Assembly: GCA_036346255.1 (NCBI GenBank) | Contig: CM070633.1 | Coordinates: 3,100,001 to 3,164,000 of the forward strand | Direction of reading: 5' to 3' | Origin: Ampelocalamus luodianensis | Taxonomy: Eukaryota; Streptophyta; Magnoliopsida; Poales; Poaceae | DNA length: 64,000 nucleotides | Shown here: positions 33,101-44,479 of the stretch, piece by piece | Layout of the letters: every line of letters begins with the position of its first letter | Numbering within the stretch: position 1 is the stretch's first letter | Notes under the pieces: model-generated | Told to the model about the DNA's origin: nothing | The model's database searches: none | What the model saw: only the letters and a program-made list of their open reading frames with translations | Made by a program: the position numbers and the translations under genes

Positions 33101-34590
33101 GAGAAATGTTGAATTCATCTTTAATTAAAGATCCGGGTGAGTAGTTGCCGCTGGTAGCCACACTTCTCCGTTTTAACTTAATCTCGTGTATAGAGCATGT
33201 CAAACACCATATGTATTATTTCTATTGTTTTCTTTTCTTTTTTTGAGGTTTTCTTAGGACGCCTTCATATCATACGGAACTTTGCACTATATATACAAAC
33301 ATTTAAATACTGTTTCATTAATTAAATGGCCCATGATATCATGTACTGTAGATAGGCACCATGTCCAAACACATGGATAGCAATTGAGCAACACACAAAA
33401 TAGCTTGAGCTATTAACACATATTACATAGCATGATTATTTTGTGGTACTTCAATTTGAGTGAAGTTCGGCAGCATTAATGAAGATGAGTTTCAGTTAAA
33501 GTCGAATTGAGTTAAGCTATACAATAAGCAAAAAAAAAATGAAATTTTAATATGATTCTGAATTTTTCATCTTTCAAACTAAACTAATAATTAGTTGCTG
33601 TCAGGATCTTACGAGTAAGGACTGAAAACTATAAGCATATTTCTGATTTTCTTAAAAACAAGTACTAAGGCACCCCACACTTCCTGCAAGAGTAGTGTGT
33701 TAGACATGACAAGCTAGTCATATGTGTTGTTTGTTGTGTATGTGAAATTTTGACTACCATTGGTCCACTCATAACTTCTAGAGTTTAGGGTATATTTAAA
33801 GGTATGGGGTAAGTATATATCTAGTACAAAGTCCCTTATGATATCTATAAAAAGTTACTCTTTACGCAGCCCACTGCTACTTTAACGTCCTTCTGTAGTG
33901 ATGAATTAAATATGTAAAAAAAAATGCAACTAGGTATTTGTCACGGATGATGAACAATTGGACATATCTAAGTCTTTTGGCTTTAGTTTGTTGTGTTTGC
34001 TAGCTAATCACTTGGATATGCGTGCATATCATGAACAAACACATGAACAGTTGCAATTTAGCAAGACATGTTTATTCATGTTTGACCTGAGGATGAACAA
34101 CCAAATTCACATATATTTTCCAAATTGAAAATATGAAGCCATAATTTTATGAAAAACTTCAGTAGATCAGAATGTGAACCTGCGTATTAGAAGAGAGCAT
34201 ACACTTTCTTTCGACACAACGGATACTTCATGGGTTTATTGCATTACAAACTTACCTGGTGCTTGCTCTCTCTCTCCAGATGACTACTAAAAGATTTAAC
34301 AACAAAATATATCTGATCATACTTAACAACCGATACCATCAATCTATTGGAAACGAAAGCGTCGATCAGTCTCGGCTAATTAAAGTTCAGGCTTGATAAA
34401 TAGGCTGGTACAAACAGATAATTAAGAAAGCTACAACACAATACAGATCAAGTAACAATCACTTATCTAATAGGGAAGAGTTCAGGACAATGGCATCATT
34501 AGCAGGCACCAAGGAGGTCACTCCATCTTTTACGTCTTGTGGCTACTCCAAGCGACATACGATATGACATGACAAATAAGGCTACCCTTT
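33101..34590. other. AT-rich intergenic DNA with old duplications, no gene
   Basis: 33590-33880 is a diverged copy of 31620-31900. 34270-34560 is a diverged copy of 36590-36920. No coding domain, RNA gene or bounded element was found. Confidence 0.5.
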
Positions 34591-34891
34591 GGGGCTGTTT
34601 GGTTTATGGCTTTAATGAACCAAGCCAAAATTTGGTATAGCCAAAACCTAGGCAAAGCCAAAATTTGACAAAATGAATTTTGTTTGGATTGCGGTCAAGT
34701 CAAATTTTGACGTTACCAAAATTTTGGTGAACAATTTCCTCACCGTCGGATTGCACGCATGTGATATTGGATTTCGTTGGCATTACAATTTTTTTATTGG
34801 CATTACCAAATATTAGTAGCAAACTAAATGATAGCCAATTTTTATTTGGCGTTACCAAAATTTAGTTTGGTTCACGTTGGTAAACAGACCC
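34591..34891. mobile_element. MITE, same family as 28968-29264
   Basis: GGGGCTGTTTGG at the left and AAACAGACCC at the right form imperfect inverted repeats. The interior repeats 'gccaaaatttgg' and 'cattaccaaa', as in the 297-bp relative. 301 bp. Confidence 0.65.
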
Positions 34892-34989
34892 AAAATCTAT
34901 TGTACCGATCATGTTGGAAGCAGATGGTGTTGGAGACGATCGATGGTGAGGGCATCTTTGGATGACAAGCCCAGCACGGCTGGTCAGTG

Positions 34990-35292
34990 TGTGGAAAACG
35001 TAGAGGAATGTATGTCACTTGCTCTAACAGCGAGTGATGCTTTGAGATCATTCGTACGTTGATCTTATGTTGTTTCGATCGGTACTTAATTTAAATGTTC
35101 GTCGAGACTAGTGATTAAGTCAAAGGTGGGATAGAACTCTATAATTTCTTTCTTTGTTTTTTCTTCTTCCTGTATTTTTCTTGTATTTATTAATTTCATA
35201 ATTATTTTACAAAAATAGTGCAGTCGGACCTCCTTGGTCCTACTGTTTTCCCTAAAAAAAAGTCTAACGTGGGTCTGTAATAATAAAAGAAA
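34990..35292 (+). pseudogene. Relic of the F-box gene 3' end and UTR
   Basis: 'gtatgtcacttgctctaac' and 'gagtgatgctttgag' match the last codons and stop region of the F-box gene (28350-28385). The following 'tcttatgttgtttcg' and 'gagactagtgattaag' match its 3' UTR. 'tctgtaataataaaagaa' at 35274-35291 matches its polyadenylation region. Between them lies an inserted T-rich ~150-bp segment. Only the end of the gene is present, so this is a truncated duplicate. Confidence 0.8.
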
Positions 35293-35784
35293 GAGTTGTA
35301 AACTTGTATGTGATGCTCCAACCTCCCACCCATGCATCTGGGTTACGTAGCTAGCACTGACTCGTGTGTCTATCTCCTGTAAATGAATCCTTTACATTGA
35401 AGGTCTCAATACAGAGGATCTATAGGACTCGGTATTAAAATACAATCTACATTGTCCGATCAAAAAACAATAGTTCGGATTAAAAGCTACAGTGTTTTTG
35501 GTACATTAAATATCACTGTTTCTATGATTCTTCTACTGTGCAACTGTCGAGTAGTGTTTCTATACTCGCAGAATATTGTTCACACAGTGATTCTCTGCAT
35601 TACAGCCGAGGATCCAGATCCCCATCTCAAATAGTCAATTCTAGATGGCCAATTTTCAACAAAAAAAAAATGCACATCATCGAGTTCGGGCAGACCAATC
35701 ATATGTTTGTAGAATGTTAATTGTTGTCTCAGAAAGTTTAAGGTGATAACGTAGGTTAGGGAAATTGAAACGAAGTTTTATATA
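35293..35784. other. Intergenic, no gene
   Basis: Its right part (35680-35760) is a copy of 31340-31400. No other feature is seen. Confidence 0.4.
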
Positions 35785-36471
35785 TCTTAACTAATAAAAG
35801 AAGGAGTTTACCCTACACGGCGGGACGATATCTTTTCTCTCATGCGCGTGATTGGCCTCTCCCACCTATCCCAAATTCCTCTTTTTCTTCTTCACATGCA
35901 CACACCGAAATTCATCGTTGTCCTACTCCTTCCTATCTCGCACTGCGACTCGCCACCTACAGCTATCCAGCATTCACTTAGTGCCTCAGAGATCCCGCCC
36001 TCCTCGGACACTTAGTCAGCGGGTTGCAAGCATCGTCGCCTCCTCCTTACTTACCACCGCGACGCCACCATTGCCTCCACCCCCGGCGTCCCACCTCCTC
36101 GCTGCAATGTGCCTAGCGAGGGCTGAAGAGACCAATGGTCATGAGAACCAAGTTGTGGCTTGAGTTCAAGGTGGAAGAAGGTGGTCATCGACATGTATCT
36201 CTCTTCCTTGTTAGCCGGCAACGATTAGAAATGGGCAGCACGTGGGAGAGGGAAGTTGACATCAACTTCAACTTTCAAACATAAACAATATATGAGCTTA
36301 AAATTTAAATTTCCGAGTAATAGTAGGAGAAGATGCAATAGGCGGAGTTAATATTTCTATTTATATGTGTGTGAAAGAAAAATGATATTTATTATGCGGC
36401 TTAAGATCTCGTCTGCTAATATGTATCACTCTCTTTTGGGGTTCCATTGCAACGCACGGACACCCTACTAG
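35785..36471 (+). mobile_element. Non-autonomous Helitron, complete
   Basis: Starts TCTTAACTAATAAAAG and ends ...GCAACGCACGGACACCCTACTAG, inserted between A (35784) and T (36472). The subterminal hairpin of the relative at 30836 is still recognisable but mismatched. The interior is GC-richer (35850-36160) with an ORF of 103 residues without a known domain, possibly a captured or decayed gene piece. Confidence 0.8.
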
Positions 36472-37290
36472 TATAAGGTTATATTGTAGTTCACCTATTA
36501 GATTTATGGGTGATTAGATTTATGGGTGAATTAGCTTTGTCTTCTCTCTTGTCTGTTTTATTAGTGTACGACAATTTGGCATTTTTCTGTTTACTGTTAA
36601 CTAAAAACTTAACAACAGAATTATGTATGATCATACTTAACAATCGATATCATCGATCTCTTGGAAACGAAAGCATTGATCAGTCTCAGGTACATTCAAG
36701 TTCTGGCCGGCATACACACAAAATAATTAAGATATCTACAACAATAAATACACGATAGTGTCACAATCACTTGTCTAACATGATCAAGAGGCTAGCTTAT
36801 TATTTTTTAGATAATCAAAACAGCATCATGAGTTCAGGACAACGGAATCATCAGCAAGGCACCAATTAGGTGGTCACTCTGTCACTTACGTTCTGTGGGC
36901 ACTCCATGCGATATTTTTTTTAGATAATGAAAGAGAAAATCTCTCCCGGCCTCTGCATTAAAGATACACACAGCCTAATAAAAGCTAGCCTTTGGAGCTT
37001 CAATTCACCCATCCGATATACGGCGCACATAAAATCTGTTGTGCCGATAATGTTGGAAGTAGATAGCATTTGGAATAATGGTGCAGAAATCTTTCGATGA
37101 CACCATCAGCGCGCCGCTGAAATCACCGACGAACAAAGCACGCTCACCGAGGTCCCTTCACCGGGATCAACATCCAGGTGTCTGCATCAAGTCACATTCA
37201 CTGGCTTGTTTAACAGGATCATGAGACGACATTATTATTATAACCAAAACAACATCAGGAGTTCAGGACAACCTCATCGGCAGTATGGAG
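36472..37290. repeat. Second copy of the F-box-flanking duplicated segment
   Basis: 36480-36600 continues the 31420-31520 match across the Helitron. 36600-36920 and 37040-37110 match 34270-34560 and 34905-34960. No gene. Confidence 0.55.
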
Positions 37291-38654
37291 ATCATCGGTA
37301 CGGAGATTAGATCTGTTCATGGGCGGTTCAGTCCGGTGACCAGTCCGAGTTTAGCCTCATTTTTTGGACTCAGGTCTTGATTTTTGCCTGAAGTCTAAAA
37401 TAGCCTAAAAATAACAATAAAAATAATAATAAAATATCTTTTTCATTCTCAAAATAAAATTAAATGTTAATATTTTATTCAAAAGAATTAAAATAATAAT
37501 ATTTTATGAAAAAAACACAGGTTTTGGGTCGGACCGTACTGGCACATTTAAGGTCAGACTTCTCCGAGCTCGGTACGAAGCCCAGACGGAAGTTTGAACA
37601 GGCCGACGGAGAGCATTACTGAGCTCCTCGCCGAGGATGTGGATTACTCAATGAGATTCCGCGATGTGCTAAGCCTCTCGAGGAAGTGCACCATCCGCCC
37701 CAAAAGAGGATCTTAATTAAGGAACAAGGAACAGGAACGAAAAGATCATCTTTTTTTTTTGAAGAAACGAAAGGCCGGCCCTTGGGCCATCTTCTGGGCT
37801 GGAAATGGACCCTAAACACGCCTGGCAGTTACTAGTCAGTAGTTAATCGCCTGGCACGTTCTTCTTTCTGTATCTTCCCCGTCGAAAGCGACTTATATTC
37901 CCACTGGTTGGAGTGGCACACTGACTGACACTGGCATTGCATGCGGCACGAGAGCTCCACCCCCAGAATTCACGCCTCCTGTCCGTCGAAAGCGACCGGT
38001 TGTCTCACGCTGGAAACGGTAGGCCCGACCGACCGAGTAACGAGTAACGACTGATTGCGAGTCTCTGGTAGTAGTTGGATGGCATTTCCCTGTGCACAAC
38101 GGCAATTACCAGTACATGTGTCCTTTCCGACAGAGATCGATGCAGGCAGGATGGCCTCCTGCTAGCTTATCAGCAGTTAATTATTAGTAGCAGTGTCTCC
38201 GTCCCTGTCTCTGCAAAAAGATTGCTTTTTGGATACTGGATGCGGATGGAACGATGCAGGATGGATTTATTTCAGGGGGGGAAAGGAGGGTATGATGGTC
38301 GCGATAGCTAGGATTTGGTTAATCTGATCCAACATGTCTAACTCCACGTACACATGTACTCATTTTCCCTCTCCAAGCTAATCTATCTATATAATAATAA
38401 TATAAATAATCGGAGGTATCGGAGGCAGCACAGAGATGGTAGTTTAGCTGAACACCTATTATTTTTTGTAAAAAAATCTACTATATAGTATGCGTATTAC
38501 ATATACAATGAAACACACTCTTAACGGGTCAACCAAACCACATTTTCCTTTTCACACCATCAAACCATGTCTCTTTCTAGCGTCCTACAAACTCAAACTA
38601 GCCCATATGATGGTCTGGTCACACACCTTTCAACTTTTGCCCTTTGGGCATTTG
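37291..38654. other. Intergenic, no supported gene
   Basis: A possible decayed hAT MITE begins 'gatctgttcatgggcggttc' (37312) with 'tttgaacaggccg' near 37596, only 7 bp of matching ends. The remainder is unassigned. Confidence 0.35.
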
Positions 38655-39697
38655 ACCATTTGGCCCAGCCACAATAAGACCATTCCCTCTCGTCTCTCTC
38701 TCTCTCTCTCAACGCGGCGACACAGCCACGACAAATCCAAACGCAATGGTAGGGCAAAGGTAGGAGGAGCAAGGTTGAGCATACGTGAGTTCAACCTGAA
38801 TTACCATATCTTCAATTCCCAAACCAACAAAAAGCAAAGCAAAATGCCCAAATCAGCAATTTTGTTTGAGTTAGTTTGAATTGTGATTTGTACATCTTGT
38901 ATTTTTATGAAATGTAGATCTCAAAGCTTAAAAAAATGAAGAAGTGTGTCGATTTGAAAGACACGAAGGAAAATCGGCTTAAATTGTAAAAAAAAAATTC
39001 TAATTTTACTAAATTATTTGAGATGTTGTCATTAGTACGAATAATTTGTACTTTAATTTTTGCTATTGTGCACCTTTATATTTTACATTAAATAATATTT
39101 AGAACTTCGAACATCCATTCTAGAAATCATGGGTCCACCATTGGCTAAGGGCTAGAAATTCCTACATGATCCATAAAAAAGAAAAAAAAAACTTAGAAAC
39201 CCTCACATTAATTGGGAGAAAGATAAATATCTACACCACTTATTTTGATAGGGTCAGATTGATATTACGACGATTACAATTATGTAACGAATACAACTAT
39301 ATTTTTTATATTAATTAGAGTTATATAATAATTACAATATTACGATATCTATCCGTGCAGTTACTGACAAATTTCGCTAGTTAAATACCAACAGCATCAG
39401 AAGTTGCATGCGTGTGTTTGCCTCCTGCTTCCCAAAAGCCGTAATCCAAGTGCCGTCCGGACTCCGGACTTAGCCGTTAAAATGAATGAAGGTCTTCGCA
39501 GTCTCGAAAAGTACGAGACATTTCTAAGTTCCTGTCACTGTCACAACTTAGACGACGAACTCACTGGTCTTGTACTTATGTTCCAGTACTACTATTCTTT
39601 AACTAAATTGTACTGCTCTCGCTGACTTTTGGCTACATGACCTGGAACTGAAACTTTCTCGCGTTATTGCTTCTGGAAGCTATCCATTAACCAAGTA

Positions 39698-39961
39698 ATG
39701 TACAATGGTATAGATAACTATTATCAATAGTACCTATCTATGTCATTTATAGATAATACTAAAAATATCTTCTATAATGGGTTATCTTTTTACATGTCTC
39801 TATAAGCAGCTTCTCCATATATAATACGTCTTATTTCTCGTATTACACTCGACTACTGCATAAGAAATGGTTCAATTTTCTATGCTCCCCTATCTCATCC
39901 ACACCATCTCGTGTTCTGCGTGACATGACTTACAGACAGCTAACGTCACACTATTGTACAT
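39698..39961. mobile_element. MITE with ATGTACAATGGT ends
   Basis: ATGTACAATGGT at the left and ACTATTGTACAT at the right are inverted repeats with one mismatch; 264 bp. The second copy in D2 is 45576-45839, also 264 bp. Left flanks differ between D1 and D2 by a 'tgatataatgatataaaag'-like insertion. No duplication of target bases is certain. Confidence 0.65.
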
Positions 39962-40341
39962 GCTCTAAGCATTTCCAATTTTTGTCATAACATACAAGTA
40001 CGTACATGAGTACATCACGTAGGTCTAAACCGTCCAGCACGATGGGGAGATTTTTTTATTAAATAATTTTTTAAAAAATATTTTGTCAATAACAGCTACC
40101 AAACTTAATTTTCAAATATGGCCTTTTTTGCCACACCATGATCCGTGGCGTGCGACTTGAGTAAGGAGGTGCTACGTAGGACCGCCACGTACGACAGTGA
40201 GTCCACGGTTGATCAATACGTGGCATCTGGTTGGAGAGGCAGCCGACACCCTAGCCTCATGGGTGTGGCAAAGGAACGACCCCACGTACGCATAAATTTC
40301 CACTCATTCCTTCTCCTTTATTTTTCCATGCTTAGACCGGG

Positions 40342-41056
40342 TGTAAGATCGAGTAGGCCGACTAGAGGGGGGTGAATAGGCGTTTTAAAACTTCTATGCG
40401 CTAAAACCGATTTCTAATGCGGAAGCTAATACAAATACGGTTTTGCACAATTAAAGCCTAAATCAAGTCTAAATTCAACTAAGTGCACCAACAATACAAG
40501 TCTATTGATAATAATCAATCAAGCATGAACTCGTAAGTAATTCAATTTAAGTAATGTAAAGCAAGCATTCATACACAATGAATGTAAATGCAATATGGTA
40601 GAGCTCAAGAATGCAAACCACAAGATGACACGGCGATGTTTTACCGTGGTGTTCGGAGACTTGCCGGTCCCCCCTAATCCACGTTGAGGGAAACCCAAAC
40701 CAATTGGGCTGGCTCCACAAATTAAGCCTTCCTCCGAGGTATCAAACACTTCGCTCTACTAGGGTTGCTCTTACTCCACTCCGGAGATGGCGAGCACCAA
40801 GCCACTCACAAATGCCCGGGTCTTCTCACAAGCTTCACTTGAGAAGATCACCGATGCACGACGCCTCCACGCCATCTAGGTATCGGCAAACACCAAGAGT
40901 AACAAGTCTCCAACTTTCACTTGAACCAATCAAGTGTCAAAGCTCTCGTGGATGCTAAATCCGCCACCTAATGCAACACATGCAATAGGATTTGCCTCTC
41001 AAACCTCACTAAGTGCAACACATGCACAAATGGAAGTAGAGGGCTTACTCTTAACT
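40342..41056 (-). mobile_element. LTR-type element end, minus strand (D1 copy)
   Basis: The plus strand begins TGTAAGATCGAGTAGGCC, then 'agaggggggtgaatagg', a terminal signature I associate from memory with long grass LTR elements (read from the minus strand as the LTR 3' end). It is cut at 41056 by the gypsy LTR. The longer D2 copy continues at 46219-46544 and 50727-53984. Confidence 0.5.
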
Positions 41057-41769
41057 TGATGAGGACATCAACTCTAAGGATGCAACAACTACTACTTCGA
41101 CCCGCTGCACTGCATCCTCTACTTCTGCGAGACTTCCATATTTCCCGATTGGACCGTCGAGCTTCGTCTACACGCCATGGTGCTATGTCTATATGCTATG
41201 GTGCTGCATCTACATGCCATGGTGCTGCGTCACCAATTATTGGCCCACGGGCTATGTAATGTATTGGCCGACGACTTGGCCCATCTAGCGGACGATCTGG
41301 CCCATCTAGTGACCAGCCACCCCCAGGCCCGTACTGTTCACACGGGCACTATTCATGCATGAACAGTACTGTGAACAATACCCACGCCCTAGGGTTTCCC
41401 CCTCCTGGTCGTCCTCCTCATATAGGAGCCGCCGCCCTTTAGTTTTGCTTGGGTTTTTCTTAGATAATATTCTGCTTTACAGTTTTCGCCGTTCATCGGT
41501 TTGAGGAACCCCAACTTGTGTGCTTCAATTATTATCCGCAATACAGATTGCATCTTCTACTCTTTTGCTTGTGTTCTCGATTCGCTTGCAGGAGATAGCC
41601 TTCTTGGCGAGGTCAACCGCGTTCGGCACGGTTGATAACCAACGGAGCAGTGGTGTAGTGATTGCAAGGGGATCGATCTATTCGGGTCGGAGCTTTTGGA
41701 TCATCAACGTCGTGTTCTCCACAATCGATGTATCAGTACCTATCGGAAGATCGGGCCACACCCACATCA
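41057..41769 (+). mobile_element. 5' LTR of a gypsy element
   Basis: Starts TGATGAGGACATCA and ends CCCACATCA, two bases before the primer-binding site. A CATATAGGAG sequence at 41419-41428 may be its TATA box. 713 bp. Inserted into D1; D2 runs through the same point uninterrupted (51116/51117). No 3' LTR is present. Confidence 0.85.
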
Positions 41770-41771
41770 GT

Positions 41772-41783
41772 TGGTATCAAAGC
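41772..41783 (+). other. Primer-binding site
   Basis: TGGTATCAAAGC, one change from the standard iMet-tRNA site TGGTATCAGAGC, two bases after the LTR end. Confidence 0.85.
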
Positions 41784-43820
41784 AACGGTTGCCCGTTAGG
41801 TAATCACAGTTTTCCCTTTTTAGTTTCGTTACTGTTCATCGTCCTAGAACTCCAGAAAATTAGCCCTACAAAAATAATTGTTCGTCGTGTCTTTCACTGT
41901 CCCATCGCCCCTTGTGCCTTGCAATTTTCGTTTCAGTATTTTGCTTGTTGAATTATTGGTTGCATCGTCGTGTCTAGTTGCTGGTTTCTAGTCTAGTTAG
42001 AGTTTAGTTCATCGTTGTCTAGTTGTATCTCATGTTTTCTTGGCGTAGCTTCATCTTTGTCTATTCGCATCTGTGTTCTTTGTTCCCTTGCCGCTGGTAT
42101 CAGCACCATCAGCCACCACCACCCAACCCTGCCACGCCGCCACACCAATCCGCGGCAGCCACCAAGTCCTTACCGTAGCCACCAGACCAATCCGCGGCAG
42201 CCACCAAGTCCTTGCCGCGGCCACCACAAGCCCCTGCTGCGACCACCCCCCAACCGCGACCACCCAACACCTCCCTGCTGCCACACCCCCACCATCAATT
42301 CCCTGCCGCTGCAAACCCTCTCTGCCACGACAAGCTTCTGCCACGCCAAACCCTAGAGCCAACTGGATTTGGGTTCTAGGAAAGATTGATTTCGGTTTGG
42401 CAGATTGGATTGGGTGTCCAATTCGTTTTCAAGGCAAGAGTTTGGGTTCGGTTTGGGCGAAAAGAAAAGCCCTAGCTGGTGCTGTTTTCGGGATCAAGTG
42501 AAGAAAAGAAAGAAAGAAACAGAGAGAAAAAAAATCAGAAAAGAAAAAGAAAAAACAGCAAAAGAGAGAAGAAAAACAGAAAAGAGACAACTCTCTGTCC
42601 GAAATTTGAAAATGCATCAAAATTTTGTGAAAATCAGTGAAATTTGGTGGAGCCCTTCCTGATATAGCCACCAGCTCCCAGAACAAAATTGGGCACGTTT
42701 GGCCTATGGGATCAAAAGATATAGCAGTTTGAAGTTGAAACCGAAACGAATTCGAGTCCGTTTCCGACACCCTTTCAGTAAAACAGGCATAACTTTTGCA
42801 TACGAAGTCGGAATTCGACGTTCTTATGCTCGTTTCGAAGCTATCTACGACGCGCATCTTAAAATCCGACAAGAGAAGTGCTTGTCGCCCTCCAAGACCC
42901 CCAAAATCGGCCATCTTTAGCCCCAAAATCGCGTCGCGAGTTTTCGGTTTTCTGTTTTTTGCGATTCTTTCGGTCTTGCCTTCGGAATTTGGGGTTCGTC
43001 CAGTTGAGAAAGTTGTAGATCTCGTTGAAACCTTTCAAACGAGTATATATAAACCACATAAAACTTTGCTTGTTCATCGTTTGAGACTAGCTGTTGTATC
43101 TGCTCAATCTAGAGGGCCGTCTACGTTGCACATTTTCTCCGTTTTTGTGCTCTACATCGCGTGAACGATCTTGTGCCCTTAGAACGAAGTTTGAGTAGTT
43201 GGCTAGCGTCTCTCGTAGCACTTGTTGTGAGGCTTTCTATTGCTTACATCAAGTCACATTGATCGTTGCGTGTGCGTACATACACTTCTCTCCATAGGGC
43301 GGTGATTCGCTAGGTTTGATTAGACTAGGATCAGCAACATTGGCTAAGTACTTTGAACAATCTTTCAACTTGCATTAACTGAATTGATTATTTCTAAACC
43401 TTTGCTACATATTGTGCCTTCCAAGCTCCACCTACTCTTGATCAGAACAGGTTCCCTCTTGCAATCGTACCCACGCTCGACACGATATCACGAACCGACC
43501 ACGGTGCATCACCACCTCTGTATGTTTTGGTAAGAACACTTGTAAGAGTGTGGTAAGACGCTTGAGAGTGTGTGATTCCGCCTTCCATCACCTAGTAGTT
43601 GATAGGGATAATACCTTTATGTTGTCTTTTGTTTTCTACTAACCATGGCGGTGAGATGGTGATGAGAAAGAGTGCGTGGTAAAGGAGAGCTCATGGCGCT
43701 CTGGATGAGCAATGCACAACCATTAATGAGGACATCGACAGGAAGCTTCAAGCTACTACAACTACATTGCAGCGATCAATCAACGATAGTCTTGCAGCGC
43801 TCACTATACGCCTTTAAAGA
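41784..43820 (+). mobile_element. Untranslated leader of the gypsy element
   Basis: No gene. It holds a 42-bp tandem repeat, two copies starting at 42144 and 42186 (accaatccgcggcagccacc), a purine-rich stretch at 42490-42590 and a 'cataacttttgcatacgaag' motif at 42788. The overlapping ORFs on both strands are not conserved proteins that I recognise. Confidence 0.6.
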
Positions 43821-44479
43821 ATGGTGAATCGGCCATCTCACAACGGACGCGAGTATGATCAGGATGCAGCCCAAGATCTTCAGGTGGACGATGATAATGA
43901 GAGCCAAAACCGCGACGCCGGGGCTGCCCTTGCTGACCAAGATGCACGTCAACGACACTGCCTACATCACAACCGTCACGGTATGGGAGGTAATAATTAT
44001 TTTCAGCACAACAATGCTCGTGTTAATGATGACCCGTTTGCTAAAGTTAAATTTACCATACCATCTTTTACGGGTGTTTATGATGCTGAAATTTATCTAG
44101 ATTGGGAGATGACAGTTGAACAAAAATTTAATGCCCATCTAGTTCCTGAAGTGCATAGAGTCAGACAAGCCACTAGTGAATTTAAAGATTTTGCTATCAT
44201 TTGGTGGAATCAAATAGTTAATTCTGGCTTAACACCTGATACATGGGATAGATTGAAGGTAGCTATGCGTGCTAGATTTGTTCCTCCTGCTTTTAATCGT
44301 GATATGCGTAAAAAATTGTAGACCAAGGTAATAAATCTGTCGAGGAATACTATCAAGAACTACAAATAGGCATGCTGTGTTGTAACGTTGTTGAGGATGA
44401 GGAGGATAAAATGGCTCGTTTTTATGGTGGCTTAAGGTGTGAAATTCAGGACATAGTTGATTACAAAGAGTATAATGAT
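43821..44479 (+). pseudogene. Ty3/gypsy gag, truncated
   Basis: Starts MVNRPSHNGRE. The retrotransposon gag (capsid-like) domain is clear: KFTIPSFTGVYDAE, YLDWEMTVEQKF, VRQATSEFKDFAIIWWNQ and RARFVPPAF. A TAG at about 44320 with a frame change interrupts it, after which GNKSVEEYYQELQ and MARFYGGLRCEIQDIV continue in another frame. At 44480 the sequence switches to segment D2, so the zinc knuckle, protease and pol are absent. Gag packages the element's RNA; this fragment is not functional. Confidence 0.9.

Larger units (their letters stand above)
38655..41056. repeat. Duplicated segment D, copy D1
   Basis: From 'accatttggcccagccac' to 'ggcttactcttaact' it matches D2 (44480-46544 plus 50727-51116) over nearly its whole length with only scattered differences. 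D1 lacks a ~27-bp stretch present near 45094-45120 of D2. It includes a 264-bp MITE and the end of a minus-strand LTR. It is broken at 41056 by a gypsy LTR. Confidence 0.93.

Noticed and set aside
37312..37600. hAT MITE with CTGTTCA ends
   Set aside because: Only about 7 bp of inverted similarity and no 8-bp target duplication, so it is not listed as a separate element.
42015..42501. ORFs of 103-142 codons rich in Pro, Thr and His
   Set aside because: They translate a 42-bp tandem repeat in the gypsy leader; frames on both strands are open and there is no domain.
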